Positions 45,252 through 60,200 are shown, counted from the stretch's first letter. The stretch is 64,000 nucleotides of DNA from Opisthocomus hoazin (GCF_030867145.1 NC_134431.1:8323089-8387088); one strand, 5' to 3'. Program-made: numbers and translations. Notes: a model not told the origin generated them from the sequence alone.

Positions 45252-48200
45252 ATGCCGCTGCTCCGCGCCCCGCCGGTGCTCCGCGCCGCGCTGTTGCTCG
45301 GCCTCCTCCTGCGAGCCGCCGCCGAGTCGGTGAGTCCCGGGGGGCGATGGGTGTCGGGCCGGTCGCAGCCCTGCCTCCGGTCCCTGCCCCCGGCCCGGCT
45401 GTGCGCAGCAGAGCTCCGTCCCGCTCCCTCCCCGGCGGCTGGGTCCCCTTCTCCCCCCCGCGCACGGGTGAGCCCCGTCTCGCGTTTCTGTAATCAAGCC
45501 CGGCGCAATTAGAGCGGTGCGGGGTGCGTGGGTACGCGACGGAGATGAGCTGCTGCTCCCCGTGATGGCTCTGGTCTCCAGCTGCTGGCCGTGGGCTGGA
45601 GTCCATTAATCCCGTTTTTAATGCCAATGTCTGGTGGGTTGGCCCCGTGCGGCACGTTCCAGCGCCTGGCTGGGCTTGTCAGCCCGACCTGAGCTTGGCT
45701 GTGCCGGTTCCTGGTGGCTTTCTACCTGTACCAAACCTTCCTCGCTCCCGCGTGGGAGTGAGAAACGAGGTGTTAGCATGGAGGGTTTAGGAGTCTCTGA
45801 AATTTATAGTGATCTGAAGCAGTTTGGGTGCTTCACGCTGGGCGCACGTGGGATCTTTGTGGTGAAGCAGAGATTTTTGGGATTCTGCTTTCCCCGCTGG
45901 TTGTTTGTTTTTGTGTGTTTGTGTGTGTGTGTCCGACATGCTGATAGTGCAGTCGGGGCAGATTCCTCTGCTAGCCTGAAAGAGCTGCTGAGATTAAGGT
46001 GACTGCAGGAGATCAGGGCTTCCCAAAACTAGGTTTAATCCGCTGCATTGCTTCCTTCTGGACTGAAGGCTGGGTGGGCAGATCGGAACTGCGAAGGCTC
46101 TGCTGCTTGGGTGCTTGCTAGTAAGGACATGGGGTTGGGGGGTTGCTAGCTGTAGAGTAGGAAGCTCCCCCGGAGAGCAGCTGTGGTAGTTGTCAGCTAC
46201 TCTCTGCTAAAACCACACAGCCCAAATCTGCTTTAATCTGGTGTCTTTATCCCTGCTGTTACGCACATGGATCACTCAGTTGAGAACTGGCCCAAACTAG
46301 TAGGGCAAACCTTTGGGGCAGGCAGCATCTGCAAGTTGCGTTGACCATGTTTGGTATGAAATGCAACTTGATGTCCCTGGGGAATGGAGTGGTCTGTGAG
46401 CATCGGATTTCTGCAAAGACAACAAGTTTTGCACAGATGTATTCTGTAAATCCTTATATGTGACTTGCCCGGGGTATTTGTCTGTATCTTTTAAGCTACC
46501 TAAGATGGGGTGTATGCTCGAGAAGTAACACTGCCCTACTATAAAGCCTTATCCAAACAAACTGTTTGGGTTACAGGCTGCTGGGGAGGAGACGAGCATG
46601 ACACGCTGTTTGGGAGAGTTCTGCTGGCGCTCCTCCCATATTATTATTATTTTTTTTTTAACTACACTGCCAAAACGTGCAGGGCTGCACAGCATGTGGC
46701 TCTTAGTTTTTCTGTGCGGGCAGGGTGAAGACAGGTAGCTGTTTCTTAACAAGGCAGGGATTGTATTTCTTGGGCTTATGTAAGAGCGTGGCTTTTGAGA
46801 GTGATTCGGTGCTTGAGTATTTCCCCAAGCCTGTACAAACACAAATGCCTTGGCTCCTTTCCCCTTGCGTGGCTTTCTGGTGTAGTTGGGATTTCTCCAC
46901 TTGAAGCAATTGTGGATGTGTCAGAGGGTGGGGAATGTTACTGAAGTGCCGGAGTGTGACGCGGGTGCCTGGGCTGTGGGTGGGTTGTGTTCCAGCAGCG
47001 TGGTGTGAGAACATCGCCATGTCCCCATGGGGCAGTGGGAGGTCAGAGCCGAAGGCTGATGGCTCGTGGTGGTTCCCAGCCCTCTCTGGTCCAGTGCTTT
47101 AGAAAGCACAGGTGGTGTGGGGCAGGGTGCTCCCCTCCGCTCGTGCTGTGCGAGGATGGGGTTCCTGGGAAGGACGCTTTAGGAGCCTGCAGCTGGGGAT
47201 GGGCGGAAAGCCACCGGTGCAGCCAAGGCGTGGGATCGGTGGGGCGGACGAAGGACTTGAGGTCTGCCTTGCTCAGGCAGAGAAGCATCGTCGGGCTCTC
47301 CTGTTGGGCTCTCCCTGCTCTTTTAGCATCTAAAAGTGCCCCTAGCAGCACAGAGGGGAAGCAGGGGGTGTTCCCCTGCAGCCGAGGAGCTGGCTGCTCC
47401 TGTGTTGGAGCTGCAAGAGGGCTCCGAGCGCCCGTAGCAGTGCTAATGGGCTGCAAGCTTGTTGCAGCTGTCCTACTTTTCTGCCTTGAAGTAAGCAGAA
47501 AAAGCCTCTGTGCAGCACCACGTTGTGTGTGTGTGTCCCCAGCAGTGTGGGCAAGCAGAAATCCAACCCAGAAGCTGCCGGCAGAGGATTGCTGGGGGAG
47601 AGGGGGGAGGCTTTGTGCTGTTTGTGGGCTCTGTTTGCTGGTTTAAAGCAATCATGCTCGGAGGCCTCCTGATTGGCAAAGCTGGTGTCTTGTTGATGAT
47701 AGCTGTGTTTGGAAAGTAGCGCAGCATTATTAATGTTAAAACCGGTTTGGCTTGTCCTGCTGCCATTGATCCCCGAGGCCTGTTCTTTCTGCTCTTTGCC
47801 CAGTTTCTCATCTGTCCCTCCCAATCAAATCAAGACATTGCTATCTGCACGTTTCACTTTATTTTACCTTCTGACTTGGCAGACTCACGGGGCAGCTGAA
47901 CGTGTCGAGCATGGCTTTGCTTCAGCTGCCCTAAAACACAGAGCAGCAAAATGATGATGTTTTAAGACAATGTTCCTTAGTCCTGAGAGAAGGAGCCCAT
48001 GATTTCTGGTAGCTGAACCTTGAGCTGGCTGTTGGGATGAAACGCAGAGTCCCTCTGCAGCCCAGCACCTTGTCCGTACTAGATGTGGAAATACCCACGC
48101 GGGTGGGAGCAGTCACCCCCGCGGTGCCTGGGGCACAGTCAGGGAAACGGTGCTGCTGCCCAGTTCTCTGCTGTCCTAAGTGCCTGCCAGCTCCCATGCT

Positions 48201-51200
48201 GGAGAGCACTTTCTTGTGGTTCAGAGTTCTCCAAACACCTTACGCAAGAGGCAGATCGGGGCTGAACTTGGTACTTTTCGGAGTCACGATACCAGAGACT
48301 CATTCACTCTAGGATGTTAAGGCTGTTCGCCAACACGATTGCTCTCTTTCCTGCCCCTCCTGTTGTTGTCTCCCAAGGCCTTGGCACTTCGAGGTCCTGC
48401 AAAAGCCTGTATCCAGTCCAACAATGAAAATGTTTTTTCCTACGTGTCTTCCCCTCTCCCCTCCAAGCCTCTATTAATGGCTTTACTATTGCCTGGCTGT
48501 CTGAATGCGTGGGGTGGGGAGGCCATTTGCTGCTCTCAAATGCCTGAAGTGGAGCCTAACGTGACCTTGCCATGGTTTTCCTGTGGTGGCTTATTGCCTG
48601 CTTTGGGACACTTGCACTGAAGTCTGGATGCCGAGCAGCCAGCCAGGTTCCCTCCTCTCCATCGACACTCAAAGTGAAGTTAGCAGCTTCCATGTTGTGG
48701 TGGAAGCAGGACACAACTCTTGCAGCTGCTTTTCCCTTCCCTCCAGCTCCTGGTGCTGGTAGATGCTTTGTTAAAAACGTGCTGGCTGCATGAATCCACT
48801 TGGCTGGCTGTAAGTTAACACCAGGTTGTGTTGCACTGGGGTGTGTTAAGTTGTTCTCCCTCCAATGGATGGGTTGATGAGCTTTGTCTTTAAAACCAAG
48901 GTGGTTTTTTTTTTTTTAATTTGGCAATATTGACTGTACCAAGAAGGGAGGCATGCTGCTGTGGTTCTGCAGTCTGCAACGTAGATGACTTCAGTTGACT
49001 TGTAAGATTACTTGATTAAGTTATTGTGGCTCGCTGACCCCACAGAACTCCCCAGCTATCACTTTGGCTATACAAAATGGAGCGACCATCCTTCAAAACA
49101 CTTCCTTGCTCTGGAGTTAACATTTGTCCTCTTCAGCCTGCTCTTAGATCCTTGCAGCTGCCTTCTCGCCCTCCGCTCGGTGCAGCTCGTTCCTTTATGC
49201 CCGGTGAGAACAGCAGGGCAGTGCTCCTTTTGCAGCCCCTGAACTAGCCACCAGTGTAGCTGAAGCACGACAAACCCCGCACACCCCGACCTCCGGGCTG
49301 CTGCTGCCGAGCATGTGTGGCTGTTTGTTTGAGACCTGGTGGAATGCGAACGCTGCGGATTAAGGATTCAGATGATTTGCACTAGAATGAGACTCTTGTG
49401 ATGAGACCGGGCTTGGTGGCTCTGAATAGACAGGACACCGTAGTTAAAGAGTTTAACTTGTAATAAGCTACTGCTCCAAGGGGCTATAAAAGATCCGACG
49501 TTTATGAGCTGTTAGGGCTGCACTTCTAGGTTAGTTCAGATGACTTTTTTTTTCTTTTTTTTCTTTTTTTTTGTCTTTAAGCGTGTGCCTGACTGGTTGT
49601 CCAGTAAATGCTGCTGCCTCTGACCAGCTCTGCCGTGTGTCGCAGCAGTCACTCACGCTCTGACTCAGGGTTTCTGGCACTTGCCCGGCCTCGCAGCTCC
49701 CGGACACTGCTGTCACCCTCTGAGTAACGGCCCTGGCCCCCTCCCCAAAGCAGTGACTCAGACTTCTGAGGCTCTGCAGCACAGAGGTGGATCTCTTCTC
49801 ACCGGGGTGGGGAAGAAAAGGGGTGACAAGCAAAAGTAGTACTGCTTGGCAGACGGTCTGTGCTACCCTCGACACCGAGTGCCTTCACTGCTGCCTCTTG
49901 TCTAATCCACCGTGGGTTGTGGCTATGGTGGGCAAAAAGCTGTGGGGCTCTGACGTATGGCTGCTGCCAGTAGCTGAGTTGGTGTCGGCAAAGGTAGATG
50001 AGAAAACAGCCTTGTCTTGAGCAGCCCCTAACTTGCTCTGGCAGCTCCGTAGTTGTGTTTTCAGACAGATACAGCTGGAAATGAGAGTTCCATGGGGGAG
50101 AGAGGAAAGCAGCAGTGTTATCTGAAATGACTGAAAGTGTTCAAAGCAAGCTGAAGGAGCGGAAAGTCTCAAAAGAGGGGGTTAAACACCGAATCCTGAA
50201 TCTGGAGAAAATGTCAGCGTAGGAGGGGAAAACACGCAAGATGTAGCTGCGTCCCGCTCAATTTCTGAAGGCTGGCTGACTTCAAAAATACCCTTCTTGT
50301 GAAAGTCTTGGTTGTGTTGCAAATATGCACTCGTCAGTTTTATTCTTAAATCCTTTGAGGCTGAGACTCTGCTTATAAAATGCCAAGAGGCAGCTGTTAG
50401 ACAAATAATTGGGATAACTTAAAAATCAAAGCAGTTAATTAAAATCTCAGAGAGACAGTCCTTGGGGCGGGAAGGAGACTGAGAGACCCGTAGCACAGTT
50501 ACCCAAGCAGCTAATGTCATGTCAAGCAAAACCAAAGTTTCTTCTTGCTGAAACAAATTGCGTTCTGTCAGGGAAAGCAAAGCCTGCCGTGGGAAGGGTT
50601 TCTGTTTTCTGACGTTGCTCTGCCTTAGCTGCTGAAGGGGGAAAGGTGTCTCTGCCGCAGTTCAACTCGAACTGCACTGCTGTCTGCTGTATGGCTTGAA
50701 TACAAAGCGCTGTGACCTTGCCGTGCTTACCTTGCTGCGAGGATCACTCTGCCTCCTGCCCTGTAGCTGCTGTTACAGTCAAACTGTAGCAATAAAAAGA
50801 AATGTTAACATGCATTAATGACTGAAAGTGCCTGCCTTGGACTGGTGCCGAAATGGTCTGCATGGCACAGTAGCCAGAAGTCTGGGTGCTTAAGGTGAGG
50901 TGGCTGAGGGGAGCGTGGCTGGAAGGAGGGTGCCTGGCGTGGTGGGGTGCTGCCGTGCTGGCCTGGAGAGGAGTGGGGTAGCTGGAGGGACGGATCCTGG
51001 CCAGCGTGGTGCTACGAGGGTGGCAGAAACTGCTTTTGTGGGTTAGTGTCCCTCTTGAAAAACAGAGAAACTTCTGCTCTTCCCCCAAGTGGAAATACAG
51101 TCCTGACTGATGTCAGAAGCTTTTGGTTGGAAGCCTCTGTTCCCCAGCAAGATAAATATTTATTGCAAATCCACAGCGTGCAGCGGGGCTGACTCTGGAG

Positions 51201-54200
51201 CCAGGATCTTGCAGGAGACTGTTTGTGTGCGGGCTGTTCTTGGCGCTAATTCTAAATTTCCCGAGGCTGAGTATGAGGAGCTGGTCCTGCGCGTTGGTTG
51301 CTAAACAACTTGCTAGTCCAGCCGAGCGCAGGCTTTGCAGAGCCAGCAAAGGAGTGACCAAAACAAGAACTGGGTCCCTTTGCTCCTGGCTGTGACAGTG
51401 TGGGAGCAGAGATGTGGTCAGGGAGGACTGGAAAACTGCTGCCAGCTCCTCACCCCCTGCTCGCAGAGGGGAGGAAGCCTGGCTGGGTGTCCAGAGCTCG
51501 CCAAGAGAAGAAAATGCTCCTGGGAGTGACAGGTTTCCCCAAGTACAGCTGCATTGTCCCCAGTAGTACACGCTGTGTCTGCTGCTTTCTGGGCCCATGC
51601 CAAGGCAACCTCTGCACAAGTCAGGAATGTCCCTATTAAAAAACGATCAAAAAAACCTCCCATGCACTGAAAACGCAGCCTTTGCTGCTGTAGCTAACTA
51701 GGAAAATCCCTGCTGTTGAAATGGTTGTTTGTACAAATGCTTACACGGGTATAGCCTGATAGCGGAGGGATATGGCTCTGTCTCAAGTGCTTTTCTGCTG
51801 ATAACTTCCTTTGCTACAGTTTTTTGCTGGTAGCTTTGCCAACAGAGCAAAACTTTAAATAGCGTAACTGTGCTGGAGGAGCTCAACTGCCTGGGCTAAG
51901 CCTAAATCTTTGGGCTACTACTTCTGATTAGATTAAAATGGATTGTGGGAGGGGAAGCATTTGTAGGGCGCAGCATTGGGAATCTTGACTGTGCAAGCAA
52001 GCTGAGATTAGCTGCGTGGTGAGCCAGCTAGCAAAGGCACCCTTTGAAGTTGGGTGTCTGCCTGGCTAAATTTTGCAAACACTCTGGCACGAGGGAGCAT
52101 AAAGATCCCAAAAATGCACGTTGCATGTTTCTTGCCAAGTGGAAATTCCACTTGTGTGCGTGTCCAGGGAAGTATTGGGGTGTACCTGTATTCTAGGAAA
52201 GGGCAGTGAGGGCAAGCCTCTCCCCAGCATGAGGGGGAAATACGATATATAAAGTATCCCAAGCCTGAAGTATCCCCATGAGAAATCATCCTTGATGGAA
52301 AAGCTGCTTTGCTGGGGCCTGCATGTCTTTTTTTTTTTCTTCCACAGACAAAGATGCAATAGGAGCCTTCTGGTATAGAGTAGGGCAGCTCAGAGTGCGT
52401 CATGAGCCAGAAAAAACTGAATTCCTTTTTTAAACTTGAATAAATTTCTCCAGCTTCTGAACTGAGCCCTGGGCAGTGAAGTGTGTGAAATGCCTGTGAT
52501 CAGGTTTGTGGATACCATAAAAAATATAATCTCTTTATGAACTAGGTGTGTGTCACTGCCCATGACCCAGAGAATCTTTCAGGTACACGAAACGTCTCTG
52601 CCACAGTTGTTTTCCTCCTGAGTCACATGAGAGCTCTGGCTCTCCCCTCCTGCAGTTTTCCTCTGAACCTTATCTTTATTTGCTTTAGGGCAAGTGATTG
52701 ACACACAGCCATCTGCAACTGCCTGCTGAGCTTTATCTCCTCTAGCTGGAGGGGGGAAGCAGTCATCTTCCCGCTCGGGCTCTGTAGGTCTCTGGAGCCG
52801 GGCACTGAGTATTTAGAGCAGCTATTTTGCCACCATTGCAGTAAACAGATCCCAACATGAGGCTGTCTGGCGAAGGACTCGATCTTTATGGCCTTGCTCT
52901 TGGTTGATAATCAGGCAAGAGCAGTTAAACAAGAATTCATTTCTTTGTAATCTTCTCTGTCCTCCTCCTGCTTGCTTCTACAGCGCAGTCCGAGAGGCAC
53001 GCATGCATGGTGTGGTCTGAAGAGAGCAGGCTGTGCGTAAGCAAGCGCACACGAGTTAAAAGGTAATGGAGGTTTGACTTTGTAAGTGCAGGGAAGCCTA
53101 TTTTAAGACAGCAGAGCCCGGGAGGATTCATCCCTGCTTCAGAGGAGGCACCCGTGGCAGCGAGCCGCTCTCCAGAGCCCGGGATTACAGAGTAATTGTC
53201 ACGGGGATTATGGCTCCGCTGCCGCACGAGCCCCCAGGAGAGCCGCTTGCGGCCACGCGGCTTAGAGAATCACAGGGGGAGTGGGGGCAGGCGGGGAGCG
53301 ACCCCGGCTGCGGCGGTGTCGGTGCTGGACCACGTTACGGCGCCTGCCCCACGTAGCGCGTGGGCTGCCGAGTCTGAGCACGCAGGGCTGGTGTGTGGCT
53401 GCAGGGAGGTGGATACCTGGTTGGACGGGGCTGGGGGATGCTTCGCTGAAGTCACCTTGAACGAGTGATTCTTTTACCAGCTGAACAGTTTGCCTGCGTG
53501 TTGTTCTTGCTCTGCCATATTAAGCAAGACACTACTCCTTGCCTGCATTACTGAGCACTATTCAAAAAATAGAAATATTTTTTCTCTTGTTGGTAAGAGG
53601 CACAAAGAGATAGCATGCAGTAACTGCTCTGGGGTACTGGAGATGCAGTGCTATCCCCAGCTGCCAGCCAGGAGCTGCCTGCAAGCCCAGGTCTGTGCTT
53701 CTGTCTCTGATTTTCCCCTTAGTCCTCAGATGTGTTACGGATTTACCTTTGCAGCTCCCTGTGGTGGGAGTGCACCCTGATGGTGGCTGTCAGAGAGGAG
53801 ATGGGCAAGGCTGGCTTTGCCCAAAGCCGCTGCACCTGTGGTCCTGCTCTAGGACTGCATGAGAAGTGTGGAGCAAAGGCATAGTAGTATTTAACCATGT
53901 CTGGAAGCCTCGGGGTGAGCCTGTCATGCAGCTAAATATGCACATGTGCCTGGGTGGGAGCTGTTTGTCCTCTGTCCCTTGGCTCGGAGACCCACGCAGG
54001 CCACGTGTGCTGTGAATTATGTGGGACAGACTGACCAGGAACAAGAGGTAAAATGGTGCCCTCCAAGCGTAGGCACGAGGAGTTGGTACAAGCGGATTTT
54101 TTTTTTTTACCGTGGATGATGTGTGGAGGGAGTTAGGTGTGACCTAGACTGAAATATTGATACTTGTTTTGATCTCAAGACAAAAGTAACTTTTGTATCT

Positions 54201-57200
54201 TTTTTTAATTGTTTTTTTCCCTACACAGAGCTGGAGCATGGAGGGAGAGGAGGGAGTAAAGGGTGTTTTAGGGGGAAATACAGACCCTTCCCTTACGAGT
54301 CTGGCAGGAGCTGCCTCTACCGGAAGCTCATATCGCTTCTAATAACTTTGTTTTAATGCTTGTTAAGATGGGAAGATAGAGCTGTCTTTGCCTGTTGCCT
54401 CGCTGCGGGCCTCCCTCGCTTGGCGGCCAGCTCCCTTTGGCTGGCTCGCACGGGCCTGAGCCTCTCCGTTTGCAGCGCTCCCGCTCTCGGGGGGCTGGCG
54501 CGCTGCGAGGGGGTGAGCTCAGCTCCGAACCCCTGCTCCTTTGCACACTTTGCAAAGCCTTCCTGGTTTGTGTGCTCCTGCAAGAGCTCGGTGGAAGTGG
54601 ACTGTGTGGAGATCCCCTCTCTTGGGCTTGGTGGTTTACAGAGTTTTGCATCCTTGTGCTGGAAAGGCCCTGCTGTACTCAGTGCTCTTTGGTTCGTAGT
54701 GTGGGACAGCACGAGGACCAGGGTGGTGGCTTTGCAAGAATGATCTCTTAATAACCAGCCTCCGAGGCTGGGCTGTGCGGGCAGCTGCTCATGTCGTCCA
54801 GGAGCCCTTTCTGGCTAAGATGGTGTAGGTGTGCATTGTGGTGGTGTGAGGTGACATCTATCCATGACTGCACAGGTTTGGGAGAGATAATTTGTGTAAC
54901 CCTGCTCGCTGAAGTGAAATGAGGTGGTCTGTACAACTGTCCCCCGGTACAGAGCACCTGAGAAAAGCCCCAGGAGTGGCTCAAATTTATCTGTCCCCGC
55001 GGGCTGCAAAGAGTTAACAGGTCTGCCCCACTGCCACCTCCCAGGCTGGCCCAACTCCATGTGCTTTTGTCTAGGAAAGATTGACTTTCACCTTGCTCCT
55101 GTTTACTCCTAGACTTGTGTACACACAGTGCTGGGGAGGGAGATGCAGGAGCCAGCGCTGGGTCTCCACGCCAATGTTATAAACTTGATAAAGAGCTCCC
55201 TGCGCTTGGATGCCCGGGTCTCTGCAGGCCTGACCCCCTCTGCAGCTTGCTGGCAGTGACTCTTCAAAGAAGCTTTTGATGAACGCTGGTGTGTTTGATC
55301 AGAGACGAGGGCCAGCTGTAAAAGCCCGTTCCGTGTCTGAAAAACTATGTCTCTGCCCCAAAACATAATTTGGGGTTTTTTTTGAAAGGGCTTGCAAAGG
55401 CTGTGGTGAGGACATGTGGGCTGGGGCAGGCAAGCTGCCTGGGTTTGTTATTTCCCAGAATGAGCCAGCAGCTGGGGAAATTCACGCATTGGACTGAAAC
55501 TTTGCTTACTGCCCCAATAAATAGCTTTGAGAAGTGTCTAGTGGTATGCTGGGGCTGTAAGTGAAGGCCCCAGGAGCACAAAATGGGGTGGGGTGGGGTG
55601 GGCTAGGGATGGAGCACAGCAGGGCTGCCAGCCTGTGCCAGGGGTGCAATTCCCGTGCCTGAACTGAGCAAACAGTCTGGCTTCATCCAGCAGTGCAGCC
55701 GGTTTCCAGCTCAAACATGGGACCTCTGTGCCCAGCTTTTCCAGGAATGACGCTCGTAGTTCACGTGCCTGACGTGCTGGTTGTTTGGCAGGGAATAAGC
55801 TCTCTTTTTTCTCCCCACTGGCAGGTAGGAAAAGCTTCTGCTCCCCAGCGCATTGGTTAATCTCCCTTGGTGCTTACTGGGGATAAAGCTGCTTAACATG
55901 GGGAAGAAATCCTGAAACCAGACTGCTGTAGAAAAGGTTTATTTCTGTACAGACCCTTCCTGGAGAGGAGCACATTAATAGCAGGGCTCGACTTCAGCTG
56001 CCGGGGCGAGGTGGGGCTGCACAGCCGCCCAGTCCGACTCTCGCAGCGAGCCCCTGGCCCGGCTCCAGTGCAGGGATAACAGGTGGTGGAAGGCAGGCTC
56101 GGAGCAGTGCCGGTGCCCTTCTCCAGCTGGCAGTTGCAGGAGGTGTTAAGCTGAATGTGGCCAGAGACGACTTGGCAAGGGTGACCGTCGTCGTCCTGCG
56201 GCAGTCTCCTGGCTTTTCCCTCTTGGCTGCAGCCTGCCAGCCGAGCGGAAGCCCGGGCACCTTCCGTGGTGCCTCTTCACCTCTCGGCGGAGCTGTGTGA
56301 CGCGTTTTTTAAGCAGTACTCTAGGGAGCCCTTTACATGGCGCTTGGGAAGCACTAAGCCCTTGCTTTTAAGTCTGTGTAAGTGCCTGTATGCCCTCTCG
56401 CAGGTGTGTATGCAAGGAATGTACCTGCTCCAGACCCACCCTCCAGCACAGCACTCCAGTGTTAACTCTTCCCGGGCTGCCAGTGCCCCAGCTCCTAGCA
56501 GGAGCCTGCTCCCTAGGAGAGCATGTGTAGAAACCTGGAGGGTAAGTGCAGAGGTGCCCAGCAGCCCGCTTAACTTCCCTGGCAGTTGTAAAATGTGGCT
56601 CGCTGCCCACAGGCCCAATGTGGCCTGTCAAATGAGGCTCACTGCCCACAAGAAAAGTTTCCTGTATGGTTTGAGAAGTTCTCGTGGCTTCCAGGAACTT
56701 CCCTGTCCTTGCCCAAGAGGATGATGAAGAGTGAGTTCAGGGAACGCTCCCATGTAAGCTAATTTACACTTGTGAGTCAGTAATTTCCTTGTTGTGTCCT
56801 CTGGCTTGTAAACAGTGTCTGTCCTGATTTAAATAGGGTATTCTGATAGCCAGACCTGGTGCATTCCACAGTATGTACTAATCACCGTGGCTGGCTGCCA
56901 CTGCTTTGCTCATGGCTGGGCTGATCTGATAAGGCCAGCCTGCTGTCCAGCCACTCAGTGGCCTAAACACGGGCTTTCTTGAGCCACCCTCATTAGGACA
57001 TTAGCTGGCCGTGATTCATAATGAAGTACGGCGTGAGCTGGCACAGGGGTGTGGCTTGGCGCAGTGCTCTTGCCACAGTTGATCTGCCCTGGCACAGCAG
57101 CCAGATTGTAAGGATCTGCAGTTGATCTGGCACAGCAGCCAGGTTGTAAGGATCTGCAGCAGATGTGCTCCCCGGCCCCGTGCCCTCGCTGGGGCAGGCG

Positions 57201-60200
57201 GGACCTGGGCTCTTCCTGCCCCTCAATGCAGCAGGCAGAAGCTCTCCTGGGAACAGCTACTGTGTCCTGGCGGCGGTTTCCATTGCAGGTCTGGCTTTGG
57301 CTGGGTTTCACATATCTTGAAATGAATTTGCCTTGGAGCAAGTGATCCATAACGTTAGGAATGCCTGGTTGCAGGCTGAGAGGGGATTTCTTCCCAGCTG
57401 GCCTTCCTCCCCAGCCCCCTTCCCATCACCTAGTGCCAGGCTCGGGCAGAGTGGAGACAGGGGGTCTGGGAGGAGAGCTGGCCTCAGCACTTCATGCCCT
57501 CCAGGCTGTTCCTTTGGTTTTCCTCCAGCGGAGTTGCTGGCGAAACCAAAGATACCGCAATAAGCTAACGAAAAGCACATCCAGTAGCCACTGCTCCTTA
57601 TGCGAAATGAGAAACATCTTGTCCTGACCACAAGGCCTTGTCTGTGGCAAAACCGGTATGCTAACGGACAGGGAGATCTGGGCTGGAAGCAGGGCCGGGG
57701 CTGTGGGCAGAGGAAGCTGACACATGGCTTGTGGCCGATGGTTGGCCTTCGCCTGTGAGATCGGTAGCGGGTGTGATTTGTCGGCTGGTGTCATGGCTGG
57801 GCTGTAGGACGGGCCACGCCTGACCGGGCGAGCAGGAGGGCTGATCCCAGCCGCCCCGGGGCTCGCTGCGGCCCTGACGAAGCAGCAAGTGCTGGGGCTC
57901 GGGGGGTGCCACCCCACTCTGACTGTGCCCACGAGGCCCTGGTCTTCACCCCTGTCAGGCTGTAGCTCGTGGTCAGCCTGTGCGTTAAGCCCTTGGATGT
58001 GCAGGACTGCAGAGTAAAAGGATGTTCTAAAAACGCTCTCCTGGGTGTAGATAAACCTTCAGAAAGGCTTCCCAGTCTTTCTGTGGGGACAGCACGAAAA
58101 AATGTTGACAGCTTAGCCCCAGGCTATGGGACCTGTCCATCTGCATTGTGCTGCTCACAGTAGGGGAAGGGCTCCCACCATGAGTCCCCCACCATGGCAA
58201 TGACTTCATGGCTGTGGTAGCCTTTGGAGCTGCTGGAATCTGTGGGCTGGTGTTGAGCAACCCAAGAGCTGGTACCTGGGGTACCGTCACCGGGGCTGGC
58301 CCCCGGGCTGTGGGGCGAGGAGAAATAGTTCTGGGGAAATTGCGTAACTGTGGTGAGGGCAGGAGGTTTGGGCTTGCGGCTCCCTGAAGGTCCAAGTGCA
58401 CATGAGCTCTGGCATGTAAGTTGCCGTTGGGGCCAAACAGCTGATTCTCTGGGAGGCTTTCCTGCCATTTTGCTAATGTGTGTCTGTAACTGCAGTCGTT
58501 CGGCTGTAGGATTGAGGACTTCATTTTACAGACTTGTTTGTTTATGTGTGTTTTAAGAGGTGAGGCAGAGGAAGCTCTTCCTTCAGGCAAGTCATTATTG
58601 ATAGCAAGTGCTCTTGAACGTCACACTATATTGCACTGCAATTCAGCTGAACTGACAGACCAGTTTTTAACCCTTGGGTGATAAAATAGGTTTGTTCTCG
58701 ATACAAGAAGCAACGAATTGCCTTGGAGTGAGGCTTCAGTGCTATGCAAAAAACTGACCTATAGGTGCCAGGCTTTTTCTCTGGGAATAGCAAGTCCTTC
58801 CAAATCCCCCCCTTATCACAAACGGAAGGTACTGCTTTTCCAGATGCTTTTGTTACAAACTCCTGACCAAGATCCTGTTGTGTTATTTTCACCCTGTGGG
58901 TTCAAGTGAACCTCCTGAATCTGTAGCCCTCGGGGAATTTCCCTCCCAGGCTGGCTCTCACTTCTGAGAAATTCTAGGGGAATTCAGCTATTTCCAGGCT
59001 GGTGAAGATAGTGCTTTTGGGGGAGAGGAAGTTCAGCATTTAACGTTCTTCTGATGGAAGTGATGTGCTCAGCACAGGCTCTGAACTCCTGACCTTTTGT
59101 GAAATGCTTCTGAGGAGTTGCCTGGTACTTAACACTTCTCCACCCCCGTTTACAGGTGAGAGAAACAGAGACCATGGATGCCCGATGGCTTGACTACCCT
59201 GCCTCTGGAGACTTGCCAGATGATGAAGACATCAGCGAATTTGGGCCTCACGTAACTTCTGATGGGTTAGATATAGATGAGGCGTCTGGGTCTGGAGGTA
59301 AGCAGGGAAGGGGGGAAGTGTATCTCCCTCAGCTGATGCTGTGAAATTTCTTCCAGCACCAGCCCATGAGTGATGGGCTAAGTGCACAGCCAGAGCTCCA
59401 GAGGGGAACTACAGTGTCAGGTGGAGATGAGAAAGCTGTGTGAATCGTAGTCACTCACAGATGAGAACAGTGAAAGTGGTTATACCGTGATGTTGAATCA
59501 TTCGGGGAAGACAGATGGAGTCCAGCCAAGCTTGTCTTACTGCGGGTAAAAAGGCATTGCACTGGCTGGATTGCTTTCCTGTTGAACTCCAAAGAACTTC
59601 TGAGAAACTTTTTTTAAAAGATATTTAAAAAAAAAAAAAAATCTATTGTTTGGGGCAGTGTTAAAAGGCTTGAAGTTAGTATCTCAGCTGAGGCCAAATA
59701 AGGTAAAGGACTAAGTGATGTTGAAGTGAACTCTGTGACATGCAAAGCTCCCTGCCCAAACCAGTTTCTGTAGCTCCATGTCCCCTTTATGTGAACATTT
59801 GTTCTCTAGAAGGGAATGAACAAGTGCTGAGATCGGTGCCTGGCATGTTTGGGCAGATCTGGTAACTAGTGGGTTGGTGAACTATCCTTCAGGGATGGGT
59901 GGTGAGAGCGTTGCCCTCCATTGGCACCAGCTTAGCGAGCTGTAGCAGACCTGCTTTGCAGGGCAGCTCCTGCTAATCCGCAGCAGGGGCCAATGGATCC
60001 AGCTGAAGACCCGTCCCATGCGAGAGGTGTTGGTCTGAAGATTACATCTCATGGTCTTGTGCAATCAAAGGCATTAGATGGCGAAAGTACTAGTAGATAA
60101 GAGGGAATTTGTAGTCAGCAGAGAAGGAGTCCTAGTTTGTCTGCAGTTGCTGGTATTGCCGGAAGTGTCTGAATTCTGGAAAAATGTCATGTAATGAGAG

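Larger units (their letters stand above)
45330..59155 (+). other. SDC4: SDC4 intron 1
   Basis: This is a 13.8-kb intron of single-copy DNA with no coding exon I can support. Perfect AP-1 sites (TGACTCA or TGAGTCA) occur at 49661, 49754, 52619 and 56773. It also contains short tandem duplications and a G-rich run listed separately. No recognisable transposon was found by eye. Confidence 0.6.

Noticed and set aside
44000-45627. Long ORFs of 316-425 aa on both strands over the pyrimidine tract
   Set aside because: They are Pro/Phe/Ser/Leu or Lys/Gly/Glu/Arg repeats produced by a C/T-only sequence, which cannot form stop codons on the pyrimidine strand.
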